Shown here: positions 47,554 to 58,578 of the stretch, piece by piece | Numbering within the stretch: position 1 is the stretch's first letter | How the letters are laid out: each line of letters starts with the position of its first letter | Position numbers and translations under genes: made by a program | Assembly (NCBI RefSeq): GCF_002811875.1 | Contig: NZ_NPDZ01000009.1 | Span: 62,001-126,000, forward strand | Direction: 5' to 3' | Length of the DNA stretch: 64,000 bases | From: Leptospira perolatii | Lineage (GTDB): Bacteria > Spirochaetota > Leptospiria > Leptospirales > Leptospiraceae | Notes under the pieces: model-generated | What the model was told of the DNA's origin: nothing | The model's database searches: none | Seen by the model: only the letters and a program-made list of their open reading frames with translations

Positions 47554-48504
47554 TTGGAACCGGTTCACTATTCTGTTTTGTACCGGGAGATCTTATCCTT
47601 CTTCCAGGAAGTTTTCTCCAAAGACCAGGAACTCCTATTCCTAGACGGTACTGCTGGAGAAGGCGGACATAGTCTTCATCTTTTAGAACAATTCCCAAAC
47701 TCTAAAGTGGTCTTGCTGGACCGAGATTTAGTCATGCTAAACCGAGCTATGACAAGACTGAATTCTTTCCGAGATCGTATCATTCCGATAGAGGCAAACT
47801 TTTCCGAAGTAGGTCCCGAATTTTTAACCAAACACGGAGTGACCAATCGTCCGGATGGAATCGTGCTAGACTTAGGCATTTCCACTTTCCATTTGTTGCA
47901 TGCGGGAAGGGGATTTAGTTTTCGAGAAAACGAGCCTCTCGATATGAGGCTTTCTAGAGAAGGCGGAATTTCTGCAGAGGATGTAGTGAACACGTATCCG
48001 GATCGGGCGCTGAGCAAGATATTCTACGAATATGGGGAAGAGCGTTGGACCAAGAAAATCGTAGAAGCAATTCTGGAAAAGAGAAGGCACGGAAGGATCT
48101 CCTACACCGGGGACCTAGCGCAATTAGTTTCGAGGGTTATTCCTCGTAAATTTTGGCCTCCAGGAAGACACCCAGCCACTCGTGTATTCCAAGCATTGAG
48201 AATTGAAGTAAATCAGGAGCTAATACATTTAGAAGTCGGGTTGGATCATTTGATGGAGCTGCTCGCGGTCGGAGGCAGGCTGCAAGTGATTTCATTTCAT
48301 TCTCTAGAGGATAGGATCGTAAAAAATAAATTTCGAGATTATGCGAAAGAACACCAGGCCAAGGTGGTCACAAAAAAGCCGATTTTACCGAGCGAAGAAG
48401 AAATGAAAGAAAATCAAGCTTCAAGATCCGCAAAATTGAGAGTATTAGGAAAGCCAACTCTATCCGATAATGATAAGGAAGAAGAGTCTGAGGAAGAATT
48501 TTGA
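47554..48504 (+). CDS. rsmH: 16S rRNA m4C1402 methyltransferase RsmH
   Basis: A 316-residue SAM-dependent methyltransferase that methylates C1402 of 16S rRNA. Diagnostic: [11 protein letters not shown] (about residues 5-15), motif [13 protein letters not shown] (about 29-40), [10 protein letters not shown] (about 105-114), and the late block [14 protein letters not shown] (about 209-222). The TTG start has GGAAGAG three bases upstream. It is the first gene of the division/cell-wall cluster. Its stop overlaps the TTG of the FtsL-like gene. Confidence 0.97.
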   Translation: MEPVHYSVLYREILSFFQEVFSKDQELLFLDGTAGEGGHSLHLLEQFPNSKVVLLDRDLVMLNRAMTRLNSFRDRIIPIEANFSEVGPEFLTKHGVTNRPDGIVLDLGISTFHLLHAGRGFSFRENEPLDMRLSREGGISAEDVVNTYPDRALSKIFYEYGEERWTKKIVEAILEKRRHGRISYTGDLAQLVSRVIPRKFWPPGRHPATRVFQALRIEVNQELIHLEVGLDHLMELLAVGGRLQVISFHSLEDRIVKNKFRDYAKEHQAKVVTKKPILPSEEEMKENQASRSAKLRVLGKPTLSDNDKEEESEEEF

Positions 48505-48860
48505 GTAAGATAGGACAACTGGTAAATTTGCGGATTTGGAAAGATTTACGCTTCTTAGCTGCAGTTTTTCTAAAATTGGCTTTTCCATGTTCCATTTTCT
48601 TTTTGTTCGTATGGCAGAATGTTCAAGTCGCTCGACTCAATCGAGAGTTGTCTTTGGCTAGTCAGGAAAAGGAACAATTGCTCAAGAAAAACGACGATTT
48701 GAAAATCGGAATGGCGACCTATACGTCAGCGCGAAGAATCGAAGCATTATATCGAAAAACATATCATTACTTGCCGATTACAGTCGGCGATAGAATTATC
48801 ACTGTTACACTTCCTCCAGAAAGAAACGAGACCGAACTTGAAACTTTCCACTCTCCTTGA
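48501..48860 (+). CDS. FtsL-like division protein (single-pass, coiled coil)
   Basis: A 119-residue protein with a cytoplasmic head, one membrane segment (about residues 19-36, [19 protein letters not shown]) and a leucine-heptad periplasmic coiled coil ([25 protein letters not shown]). The size, topology and position between rsmH and murE are exactly those of FtsL, which bridges the divisome. FtsL sequences diverge greatly, so the call rests mainly on context and topology. TTG start overlaps rsmH (TTGA). It overlaps murE by 23 bases. Confidence 0.75.
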   Translation: MSKIGQLVNLRIWKDLRFLAAVFLKLAFPCSIFFLFVWQNVQVARLNRELSLASQEKEQLLKKNDDLKIGMATYTSARRIEALYRKTYHYLPITVGDRIITVTLPPERNETELETFHSP

Positions 48861-50352
48861 ACAATTTTCCGAACTAGAGCTCGGTTCCGAGTTTCCGAAA
48901 GAAAAATTAGAAAAAGTTAATATATCTTATATTCGCACCGACTCCCGAAAAGTCCAAGATGCGGATATTTTTTGTATTCCGGATAGCCTAGGAGAAGCCG
49001 GATTGAAATACGCCTTCGAATCGAAGGCGAAAGTAATTTTACTGAGAAAATGGTCATCTGAGCCTAAGATTCCAGGCAAGATTATTCTTTATACCCCAGC
49101 AGATGCCGAGGCGTATTCAGGAAAGATCGCCTCTTTTTTGTTAGGTGACCCTTCCAAGAAAATCAAGGTAATCGGTGTCACTGGAACAAACGGTAAAACC
49201 TCTCTAACTCATATTCTTTATTCCTTAGGCCAAGCTTGCGGAAAATCTTGCGGACTGATCGGAACCGTCGGAGTTAAGTTTGGTGGAAAATTTTTAGATA
49301 CCGGATACACAACTCCGGACGGCCCTCAACTTCAGGAAATTCTAAAGCAGATGGCGGATTCCGATATCGAATACGTATTTATGGAAGCCAGCTCTCATGG
49401 ACTCAAATTGGGTAGAACCGGCGGAGTAGATTTTAGTGCTGGAATCTTTACGAATCTTACGCAAGATCACTTGGACTTCCATCTATCCATGCAGGATTAT
49501 TTGGAGAGCAAGGCGATTCTCTTCTCTTCAATGGAAAGGAATTCGAATGCATTTGCAGTGATCGATTCTGAATCTCCGGGAGGAGGAGAGATGCGATCTC
49601 TTATCTCTGCTTCTCTACCAAAACTTAGAACGATTTCCATCGGACGGGATCCTAAGTCTCTTCAAATCGAGGGCATAGAATTTTCTTTGCAAGGAACAAA
49701 GTATCGAATTGCTCTCGATTCGAAATTCGCCAGTAGTGCAGAAATTCACACGAATCTATTAGGTAGATTTAATGTTCGAAATACTGCTTTGGCATTCTTG
49801 ACTGCGCTTGAATTGGGCTGGGATAAAGAAACTTCCATCAAAGCGCTTCGGAATATTCCTCAGATTCCAGGAAGATTCGAAATCTATTATAGTCCCGACA
49901 AATCCAGAATGGCAGTCGTGGATTACGCGCACACTCCTGACGCGCTGGAAAATATACTTCTGAGTGTCCGAGATTCCAAACCGACCGAATTGATTACTCT
50001 ATTCGGATGCGGGGGAGATCGTGATAGAACGAAAAGACCAAAAATGGCGAAAATTGCAGAACAACTTTCGGATAAGGTGATTCTGACCTCAGATAATCCT
50101 AGGACCGAAGATCCGGATCGAATTCTAGACGAGATCGAAAAAGGTTTTTCCCAAGACTATAAGCCGATTCTAAGAGAAAGAGATCGATCTGTGGCAATCC
50201 AAAGTGGAATCGCCATATTACCGGCTGGTGGCTGCCTGTTGGTGGCTGGAAAAGGCCATGAAAATTACCAAATTATCGGTCGGGAAAAACGGCATTTTGA
50301 CGATGGGGAAGAGATACAAAAAGCTTGGCGATTCTCAGCGACAAGTCGATAG
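48838..50352 (+). CDS. murE: UDP-MurNAc-tripeptide synthetase MurE
   Basis: A 504-residue Mur ligase that adds the third amino acid to the peptidoglycan peptide. The ATP loop GTNGKTS is at residues 116-122 and the catalytic M-E-A-S-S-H-G-L at about 182-189. The residue-three specificity motif is D-N-P-R at 419-422, which in characterised enzymes marks meso-diaminopimelate instead of L-Lys. G-G-D-R-D-R-T-K-R-P (about 392-401) precedes the third domain. The TTG start at 48838 lies within the end of ftsL, giving a 23-base overlap. No closer alternative fits. No ftsI lies between ftsL and murE. Confidence 0.96.
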   Translation: MKLSTLLEQFSELELGSEFPKEKLEKVNISYIRTDSRKVQDADIFCIPDSLGEAGLKYAFESKAKVILLRKWSSEPKIPGKIILYTPADAEAYSGKIASFLLGDPSKKIKVIGVTGTNGKTSLTHILYSLGQACGKSCGLIGTVGVKFGGKFLDTGYTTPDGPQLQEILKQMADSDIEYVFMEASSHGLKLGRTGGVDFSAGIFTNLTQDHLDFHLSMQDYLESKAILFSSMERNSNAFAVIDSESPGGGEMRSLISASLPKLRTISIGRDPKSLQIEGIEFSLQGTKYRIALDSKFASSAEIHTNLLGRFNVRNTALAFLTALELGWDKETSIKALRNIPQIPGRFEIYYSPDKSRMAVVDYAHTPDALENILLSVRDSKPTELITLFGCGGDRDRTKRPKMAKIAEQLSDKVILTSDNPRTEDPDRILDEIEKGFSQDYKPILRERDRSVAIQSGIAILPAGGCLLVAGKGHENYQIIGREKRHFDDGEEIQKAWRFSATSR

Positions 50353-50388
50353 GGTAAAGAGAACCTCAAATTCGAGACCAAGGGGAAT

Positions 50389-51497
50389 ATGTTCTATTTC
50401 ATCTATGAACACTTCTTTAGAGAATTAGATTCTCTTCGCATTTTTAGCTACGTCACATTCCGGGCTTTAATGGCCGGACTTACTTCCATGCTGATTACGT
50501 TTTGGCTCGGCCGAAGAGTGATCGATTTTTTGTACGGGCTGAAATTCCGAGAAAGTGTAAGGGATGACGGACCCAAATCCCATAGCGCCAAAATGGGTAC
50601 TCCTACCATGGGAGGCCTATTGATAATCGGTGCACTCGCAATCTCCGTTTTGCTTTGGGGAAATTTAAAAAATCAGAATATTCTGTTATTACTCGTCGGA
50701 GCACTTCTTTTTTCTGCCTTAGGTTTTGCGGATGACTATAGTAAATCCGTTAAAAAGGTAAAAGGTGGAATGAGAGCCAGAACTAAGTTCCTAATTTCGA
50801 TACTACTCTCCGCAGGATTTTGCTTTGTCTATTTTTATTATACGGGAGAAGCTCCTAAAGGAACATCCGGTCGAATTTTATTTCATTTGACCGACTTATT
50901 TATCCCGTTCGTAAAAGGACCGATTTTGGCACTTGGAATTCTTGCGATTCCATTTTCCATTCTTGTAATATTAGGTTCTTGTCATGGAGTAAATTTGACC
51001 GACGGTTTGGACGGACTCGCCGCCGGAACCGCCGGAATCGCGGTGATCACACTAGCGATCATTTCCTATGTTTCAGGTACTCCGATCGCTGCAAATTATC
51101 TGAACATTCCTTATTTACCGGGAGCACACGAATACAGTGTTTTCCTTTCCGCTTTAGCAGGAGCTTTGATCGGATTTCTTTGGTTTAATAGTCATCCGGC
51201 TCAGGTATTTATGGGAGATACTGGCTCCTTGTTTCTGGGCGCTACTCTCGGAATGATTTCCGTAATGTTAAAAAAGGAAATTCTACTTCTTATCTTGGGA
51301 GGAATCTTTGTCGCGGAGGCACTCTCAGTAATTTTGCAAGTAGGCTCCTTTAAGCTGACCCAGAAACGAATTTTTAAAATGGCTCCCTTGCATCACCACT
51401 TCGAACTTGGTGGATTATCCGAAACAAAAATAGTGATTCGTTTTTGGATCATCGCAGTGATACTCGCGATTATTTCTCTTTCCAGTTTGAAAATCCA

Positions 51498-51501
<4 letters not shown>
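50389..51501 (+). CDS. mraY: Phospho-N-acetylmuramoyl-pentapeptide transferase MraY
   Basis: A 370-residue membrane enzyme that attaches phospho-MurNAc-pentapeptide to undecaprenyl phosphate, making lipid I. Landmarks: [10 protein letters not shown] (about residues 69-78), the Mg-binding D-D-Y-S-K-S (about 116-121), [10 protein letters not shown] (about 202-211) and the H-H-H-F-E-L-G-G motif (about 331-338). About ten membrane segments. ATG start. The stop overlaps the ATG of ftsW. murF, which normally sits before mraY, is absent from the cluster. Confidence 0.97.
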
Positions 51502-52645
<1,144 letters not shown>

Positions 52646-52649
<4 letters not shown>

Positions 52650-53719
52650 GATCCATTGTAATTGCTGCAGGGGGGACGGGAGGACATATTTCCCCGGGGG
52701 TCGCGTTAGCGGAAAACTTAGTCGCATTTAAAAAAGAATATGGAATTGAAAAAGTTTATATTCATTCACTCAAGCGTAATAAGGACAATCCCGACTTAGC
52801 ACAAGCTCCTTGCGAAGTGATCTGGCACAACACTCCATCCTTTTCCGGAAATATACTTTTACTTCCGTTTCGATATATTTATCAGCTCATTCATACTTGG
52901 ATCGTATTCAAGAAATTGCAAGTAGACTCCGTGGTCGGAATGGGCGGATACTCCAGCGTTCCTGCAATACTCTATGCGGTTTTGTTCCGCAAAAAACTTT
53001 TTCTCTGCGAGCAAAATTGCGTTCCAGGAAAGGTAAATCGTATCTTCTTCAAGTTCGCTTCTAAGGTAGCGTTCAGTTTTCCACCCAAGAATACCAATAT
53101 TCCGACCGATTGGGAAGTTTTAGGAAATCCTCTCCGTGAGAAAATTGTACCAAAATTGGCGCTAAAGTTCGGAGAAAAATGGGATCCGAAAAAGAAAAAG
53201 CAATTTAACGTTTTAGTAATGGGCGGATCTCAAGGCGCAAGACAGATCAACAATATGGTAGTCGCGCTGCTGAAGCACGAGATGATTCAGGCTCGATTCA
53301 GGTTTCGGATGTTAACCGGTGCCGCTTTGTATGACGAAGTTTCCAAAAAGACAAAGGAGGCGGATTTGTTTTCATATTCTGAGAATATGGCGGAACACTA
53401 TGAATGGGCAAATCTTGTGATCGCAAGATCCGGCTCTGGAGTTGTCTCCGAATGCGCTGCGTATGCTCTTCCGATGATTCTCATTCCTTATCCGTTTGCA
53501 AAAGACGACCACCAAACTGCGAACGCAAAGTATATGGAATTGAACGGAGCCGCAGTGACTTTGGAGCAAAAGGACGAAGACGAAAGTAGATTGTTCCAAA
53601 TTTTAGATGGATTCGCGGAGAATCCATCTAGCCTAAACGAGATGTCCGTAAAATCTCTGGAATGCTCCCACGTAGAGGCTTCCCAAGAGACCGGTAAATA
53701 TTTTTTCGGAAAAGGGTAA
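52646..53719 (+). CDS. murG: Lipid II-forming GlcNAc transferase MurG
   Basis: A 357-residue GT-B glycosyltransferase that adds GlcNAc to lipid I to form lipid II at the inner face of the membrane. The N-terminal nucleotide loop [12 protein letters not shown] (residues about 8-19), a second Gly-rich loop G-G-S-Q-G-A-R-Q (about 192-199), the conserved [10 protein letters not shown] (about 259-268) and the P-Y-P-F-A-x-D-D-H-Q-x-x-N-A (about 280-293) are all present. The start overlaps the ftsW stop (ATGA). Confidence 0.97.
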
Positions 53720-55170
53720 TGTCGAGAATAGAAGATTCTCAGAAGGATCCCGTTTCCAAAACGAAGACCCCTTTTTCCAAGCCATTTTTTCTCGGGATCG
53801 GCGGTTCCGGTATGTCCAGCTTGGCGCATATCCTTTGCGGAATGGGATATTCTGTTTCCGGATACGATGGGAAAAAAAGTGATACGATTAGAATATTAGA
53901 AAATGAAGGAATTCGAATCTTCACCAAGGCGACCGAACTTCCGGATAACTTTGATTACGATGCAGCGATTTATTCTTCTGCGATCCGTTTAGAAACTCAC
54001 CCGATTGCAAAACTTTTTCGTGAAAAGGGGATCGCATTTTACCATCGTTCCGAAGTTCTACACGATATTTTTTCGGATACGAACAGCATCGCGGTCGCAG
54101 GTTCTCATGGAAAGACTACTACAACCGCTATGGTAGGTTATATTCTTCATTCAGCTGGAATGGATCCTTCCATTATGGTAGGCGGTGAAGTCGCATATTT
54201 AAAGGGCTTAGGGGGAAACTTTGGAAAAGGATCCTGGTCCGTATTCGAATCGGACGAGTCTGACGGAACTTTTTTAAAGCACGAAGCACAAGTTCGCGTC
54301 GTCACGAATATCGATGATGATCATTTAGATTTTTATAAAACAAAAGACAAGTTACTCGAGGCCTTTGCAGAGTACATCTCAGAAGCAAGGCAGAAAGTTG
54401 TTCTGAATCTGGACGATATCGGGATCAAGGAATGTCTCACGCTGGTATCTTCTAAAGTCAAAATCGAAGGCTTTTTTCAGGTGGAAAAGATGGAAGAACT
54501 AAATGAAACTTCCAAGATTTCTAAGGAAAAGCAATTATCTTCTCTGAATTTGTCCGCTATTCCCTTTCTTATATTCGGCGGTACATTATTCTTTTATTAT
54601 GCAGGAAAAAGCCTTCAAATTCGCTCTAAGTTTCCAGGGGATCATTATTTGAAGAATTCTTTAGCCGCCGTACTTGCTGCGACCCAAACCGGATTGAGCT
54701 CCGACAAAGCCGCAGCGTATGTTTCGGAATATACCGGAGTCAAACGCAGGCTGGAATACTTAGGCACCAAGAATGGAGTGGAAGTGTATGATGATTACGG
54801 ACATCATCCTACAGAAGTAATGGCAGTGCTTTCTTCCATGTCGAAGCTCGCGGGAGATCATGGAAGGGTGGTCATCTTATTTCAACCTCATAGATATACT
54901 CGGACACAGAATCTGTATAAGGAGTTTGCAAAGGTCTTGGATCACGCCGAGTTGGTGTTCCTTCTTCCGATTTATTCGGCTGGAGAAGATCCGATCGAAG
55001 GAGTGAATAGCAGCCTGATCGCGGACTCCATGATTCGAAAGCCCAAAATTCTTTCTTCGATTCAAAAAGAATCCGTATCAGAATTGAGGAGCGAATTGAA
55101 ACCCGGAGATCGTTTGGTGAGCGTAGGTGCCGGGAATGTTAGAGACTGGGCACTCGAGTATCTCTCTTAA
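53719..55170 (+). CDS. murC: UDP-N-acetylmuramate-L-alanine ligase MurC
   Basis: A 483-residue Mur ligase that adds L-Ala to UDP-MurNAc. The N-terminal Rossmann-like G-I-G-G-S-G-M-S-S-L-A (about residues 27-37), ATP loop G-S-H-G-K-T-T-T (about 128-135), E-S-D-E-S-D-G-T (about 176-183) and D-D-Y-G-H-H-P-T-E (about 356-364) fit MurC. A short insert (about residues 256-276, ELNETSKISKEKQ) has no counterpart in a typical MurC. ATG overlaps the murG stop. It ends the division/cell-wall cluster. Confidence 0.96.
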   Translation: MSRIEDSQKDPVSKTKTPFSKPFFLGIGGSGMSSLAHILCGMGYSVSGYDGKKSDTIRILENEGIRIFTKATELPDNFDYDAAIYSSAIRLETHPIAKLFREKGIAFYHRSEVLHDIFSDTNSIAVAGSHGKTTTTAMVGYILHSAGMDPSIMVGGEVAYLKGLGGNFGKGSWSVFESDESDGTFLKHEAQVRVVTNIDDDHLDFYKTKDKLLEAFAEYISEARQKVVLNLDDIGIKECLTLVSSKVKIEGFFQVEKMEELNETSKISKEKQLSSLNLSAIPFLIFGGTLFFYYAGKSLQIRSKFPGDHYLKNSLAAVLAATQTGLSSDKAAAYVSEYTGVKRRLEYLGTKNGVEVYDDYGHHPTEVMAVLSSMSKLAGDHGRVVILFQPHRYTRTQNLYKEFAKVLDHAELVFLLPIYSAGEDPIEGVNSSLIADSMIRKPKILSSIQKESVSELRSELKPGDRLVSVGAGNVRDWALEYLS

Positions 55171-55267
55171 TCTCCTTTCAAATTGCAGAGTATATCTGAT
55201 CTCTGGGCCGACTTTTTACTGGAATCAAAATTAGCATTTTGAGATAACTTACTTTATTCTAAAGTTT

Positions 55268-55963
55268 ATGGCAGATTCCAAGAGCAGCAAACATTCCAAA
55301 AGAGGAACTTCGATTTATAAAGAAGGAATCGAAGCCTGGATAGATTCTGATTTGGTAAAGCGTCCTTTCTCCTGGTTATACGAATTGGAAGCAAAAGCAA
55401 AGATGGACGAAATTCCTGTGCTCGGTCCGGCCTCAGGTGCAGTTTTGGCTTTTTTGGCCTCTTCTTGGATCCCGGATCGGATTCTAGAATTAGGAACAGG
55501 CTACGGAGTTTCTCTGATTTGGGTTCTCTCCGGCCTGAGCAATTCTCCTGAATCGATTCAAAGTGTGGACCGAGAGATACAATTTATTGAAGTAGCTCAA
55601 TCCTATCTGGATCGGATTCAGAATTATTCGAATCAAATTCTATTCAAAGAAGGCGAATGCCTCGAGTCTCTTAGAATATTCTTAAATCGTGATATAGAGA
55701 ACAAGAAGGAGTTCCTATTCGTGGACTGTGATAAGATACGTTATCCCGAAATCCTAAGGATGCTGTTACAGTTCGGAAAGGGCAGGCGGCTTAGAGTCGT
55801 CTTTGATAATGTACTATGGCATGGCAGACCCATGGATCCGGAATGGAAAGCTCCTTCAGATCTGGCTATTCGAGAATTCTGGACAGAACTAAGGAAAACG
55901 GATCTTAATTATACTCTCTTTCCCGTAGGAGACGGTCTCTTATCTTTAGATTTTTCTAAGTAA
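55268..55963 (+). CDS. O-methyltransferase-like protein
   Basis: A 231-residue class I SAM-dependent methyltransferase. Motif I is I-L-E-L-G-T-G-Y-G-V-S-L (about residues 73-84), with an acidic residue in Q-S-V-D-R-E (about 100-105) at the second strand, and F-V-D-C-D-K-I-R-Y-P (about 145-154) corresponds to the metal/substrate Asp region of catechol-O-methyltransferase-like families. The N-terminal extension is basic. The substrate is unknown. It lies 97 bases after murC, and a terminator-free spacer leaves open whether it is co-transcribed. Confidence 0.8.
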   Translation: MADSKSSKHSKRGTSIYKEGIEAWIDSDLVKRPFSWLYELEAKAKMDEIPVLGPASGAVLAFLASSWIPDRILELGTGYGVSLIWVLSGLSNSPESIQSVDREIQFIEVAQSYLDRIQNYSNQILFKEGECLESLRIFLNRDIENKKEFLFVDCDKIRYPEILRMLLQFGKGRRLRVVFDNVLWHGRPMDPEWKAPSDLAIREFWTELRKTDLNYTLFPVGDGLLSLDFSK

Positions 55964-55968
55964 AAAGC

Positions 55969-56017
55969 TTGTTGCCCTTCTCAAGTGTATGCTATACTGC
56001 TATCCTGCCGTGAGGGG
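55969..56017 (+). promoter_or_regulatory. Sigma-70-like promoter and ribosome binding site for the gene at 56024
   Basis: TTGTTG (55969-55974), an 18-base spacer and TATACT (55993-55998) form a good promoter candidate, with TG one base before the -10 (an extended -10). GAGGGG (56012-56017) is six bases upstream of the ATG. Confidence 0.6.
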
Positions 56018-56023
56018 CAAAAC

Positions 56024-56788
56024 ATGAAAAAAAATTCTTTCCTAAAAATGATAGCGGTAGGGGGACTCATGGTGGCCGCTTGTTTCGGGATCTATTCGCA
56101 GGAAAAATCGAGCGCTAACGAAGGTAAATCGGTTCAGCTCGCAAATGCTGCGGATGACCCGAAATACCAAGGTGATTACTTGGAGGAATTTCATTACGCA
56201 AGAACTTTGGATTCCACTAAGAGTAGATTATTGGATCAAATTCATGCGTTGAATATTATCGTTAAAAATTTCGGAAGCCAGGTTCAAGGTTCTCCAGAAG
56301 AACTAGAATCAGTGAAGAAAATGTACACCGATGCACTCCGCTATTATTATCGCAGACAATACATTGTAGCTGGTCGTAAGATGAAGGAGACCGAAAAATC
56401 TTTGGATAAACTTTTTGGAAGATTCTCGGACCAGTACAACCAAAGAGCAGACCAACTTTTAGGAGAATGTGCGGATACGATCGTAGGTCTGGAACAGATG
56501 TCGATGGGTTCTCAGGATGCAAAAGCAGTACGGGGAAGGGATATTGCATCGAATCACCACAAGCTTCAGATCGCTTATTACCAGATGATCCAAGCAGATA
56601 GAATGAGAAGAGATTATAGATTCAAGGATTCTCTTATTCATTTAAGGTTAGCGAAAGAATATGGAATTTCTATCTTAAGCGGGTTGAAGTCGGAAGAAGA
56701 AGGTAAGAATATCCGCGAAAAATATAAAATAGATCTGAGTGATAATCGAAATATGGTGTACTCAGAAGGACCAGCGAAAGGAAACTAG
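56024..56788 (+). CDS. Exported helical protein, function unknown
   Basis: A 254-residue protein. The N-terminus [20 protein letters not shown] contains a signal-like stretch with Cys20 in VAAC (possible lipobox) and also F-G-I-Y-S-Q (possible SPase I site), so it is exported either as a lipoprotein or in soluble form. The mature part is predicted almost wholly helical, with many Arg, Lys, Tyr and Glu and no recognised domain. The ATG at 56024 has GAGGGG six bases upstream. An upstream in-frame extension to 55985 is within the promoter. A strong promoter, good RBS and terminator make it a single-gene unit that is probably highly expressed (inference). Confidence 0.8.
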   Translation: MKKNSFLKMIAVGGLMVAACFGIYSQEKSSANEGKSVQLANAADDPKYQGDYLEEFHYARTLDSTKSRLLDQIHALNIIVKNFGSQVQGSPEELESVKKMYTDALRYYYRRQYIVAGRKMKETEKSLDKLFGRFSDQYNQRADQLLGECADTIVGLEQMSMGSQDAKAVRGRDIASNHHKLQIAYYQMIQADRMRRDYRFKDSLIHLRLAKEYGISILSGLKSEEEGKNIREKYKIDLSDNRNMVYSEGPAKGN

Positions 56789-56858
56789 GAAAATCTATAT
56801 TTCGACTGTCTTTGTGTTTTTACGAATTTCTATCCTTTAGAAATTTCTTTCTAAATCA

Positions 56859-56893
56859 AAAGAGCTCCGGAAACTTCGGGGCTCTTTGTTTTT
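56859..56893 (+). terminator. Intrinsic terminator after the exported helical protein gene
   Basis: An 11-bp stem AAAGAGCTCCG/CGGGGCTCTTT (56859-56869 and 56877-56887, one G-U) with a 7-nt loop, followed by GTTTTT. It lies 70 bases after the stop. Confidence 0.8.
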
Positions 56894-57073
56894 GGGAAAG
56901 TTCTTTAACTTCTGGAAAGATTTTTCAGAAAGATTCACTTCAAAAAAGAGCCTAGAGTAAATTCAGTGTGACGGCTAACTGATTCCCTTGACTCTATTTC
57001 CCTGGCTTTCAATCTAGTTTATTTCTACACAACAAAGATCAAAAATTTTCATTCTATAGGAATTCTCTTTTCA

Positions 57074-58435
57074 GTGAAAAAGACAGCTTTCATATTCTCC
57101 ATTCTTCTGGCCTTTGGGGTCTCCAATATTTTTGGACAGGACTTACCACAAGAGTCACCCGAAAAGACTTACAATATCATCATCGATCCCGGGCACGGAG
57201 GAATCGATCTAAAGCCAAAGGAAGAGCACGGTGATAAGTATGACCCGATTTCGCAAAAATATTTGGAGCCATACAAGGCAGGCGCAAAGGGCAGAGGAAA
57301 GAGAGAGAGTGAAATCGTACTCGCTTTGGCAAAAGAAGTACAGGCAATTCTAAATCTTACAAAAACCAAAGAAGGCTTTGCGGAGTTTTCTAAATTAGCC
57401 GGCAATTTTACGAAGGACCCATTGCCTTGGATTCGAATCGATTCCGATCTGACTCGAGAGGTTACCGCTTCCGAAACAGATACTTCCTCCGATCCGAATG
57501 CAAAATATCGTCTGTATGATTATCCCGAAAGAAGTACGGGGAAAATTGTACCCGGGAGAATTTCTAGGATCAATGCATTTCGTCCGTATCTGGTACTGTC
57601 ACTCCATTTGAATCCATCTTGGAAAGGACATCCTGGTGGAATGGCCGCGGTTATCTCTCCTTCCTATCGAACTTTTTATCTTTTGAAAAGAATCTCGGAA
57701 GGTCAGTCTTCTAAATCGTTTTTGGAATCACCTTGGAATGACTGGATGAGATTTCGTTTGGATTGGTCCAAATTGCAGAATGCGGTTGCGGATGCTTGGA
57801 TTTATTTCAACGGGTATTGGCCGGATAAAACAGGGAAAAAGACAGACTTGTCTTCCTTCGAAGGATTTCGTCAAAACATGATCCAGTGGAAGTATGGCGA
57901 TCCGCTCGGCTGGGTAGAAAAAGCAAAACTAGATGAGCCAGGACCTTATGCAAAAAAACATTCTGAGTATTCAGCGATCGGTCCGTTTTGGGAGAGGGAA
58001 AAATCCAAAGCCGAGTTATGGAGAAGGGAAGATGGGAGGGAAGGCTTTGGAGGAGACAATTATTACGCCTCCTCTGAGTTGATGCGATTTGTACAATATG
58101 GATTGCGAGCTTTGCCCTATGAAGGGAAGGAGTTGGCAGAACCTGGTCCTATCCAAAAGCCGTACATCTCCACTTACAGTGTTCCTACATTCATGAATGC
58201 GATCTCGGCCTATTTAGAAATCGGTTATATAGACCAAGAAAAAGATGTTCGAATTTTAACCGAAAGAAGAAGGGACGTCGCGGTCTCTTTGGCGATCGGT
58301 ATTTACTCCTTGTTTCACGGCCTAAAACCGAAAACATTAGATTCTCCTTATGTACCAAAAGGAAAACGATTGCAATGGGAAAGGTACGAGAATCTCAAAG
58401 AAGGAAATTACTTTAGGATTGTGAGAGAGGATTGA
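57074..58435 (+). CDS. N-acetylmuramoyl-L-alanine amidase (Amidase_3)
   Basis: A 453-residue zinc amidase that cleaves the MurNAc-L-Ala bond in peptidoglycan. A signal peptide ([21 protein letters not shown]) precedes I-I-D-P-G-H-G-G with His41, R-G-K-R-E-S-E with Glu78/80, and L-S-L-H-L-N-P with His178, the zinc ligand order of the AmiC/CwlV type. The region between the first ligand and the last is larger than usual, and a C-terminal extension of about 230 residues has no recognised domain. The GTG start is supported by the signal peptide. No divisome or lytic gene is next to it. Confidence 0.88.
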   Translation: MKKTAFIFSILLAFGVSNIFGQDLPQESPEKTYNIIIDPGHGGIDLKPKEEHGDKYDPISQKYLEPYKAGAKGRGKRESEIVLALAKEVQAILNLTKTKEGFAEFSKLAGNFTKDPLPWIRIDSDLTREVTASETDTSSDPNAKYRLYDYPERSTGKIVPGRISRINAFRPYLVLSLHLNPSWKGHPGGMAAVISPSYRTFYLLKRISEGQSSKSFLESPWNDWMRFRLDWSKLQNAVADAWIYFNGYWPDKTGKKTDLSSFEGFRQNMIQWKYGDPLGWVEKAKLDEPGPYAKKHSEYSAIGPFWEREKSKAELWRREDGREGFGGDNYYASSELMRFVQYGLRALPYEGKELAEPGPIQKPYISTYSVPTFMNAISAYLEIGYIDQEKDVRILTERRRDVAVSLAIGIYSLFHGLKPKTLDSPYVPKGKRLQWERYENLKEGNYFRIVRED

Positions 58436-58578
58436 GGTCATATTTCAAAATAATAAAATGAATCGACTTATCCAAATATATAGAAATAAATACATTGGAT
58501 TTGAAATTATGCTTACAGTTGCCTTGCTTTATTGGCATTGCTGCGTAATTCGTGTAAGAAGAAGCTAGGGATAGTCAA

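Noticed and set aside
58458..58568. 36-codon open frame with a hydrophobic stretch before the gene at 58579
   Set aside because: No ribosome-binding site and too short to judge coding potential; kept only as a possibility.
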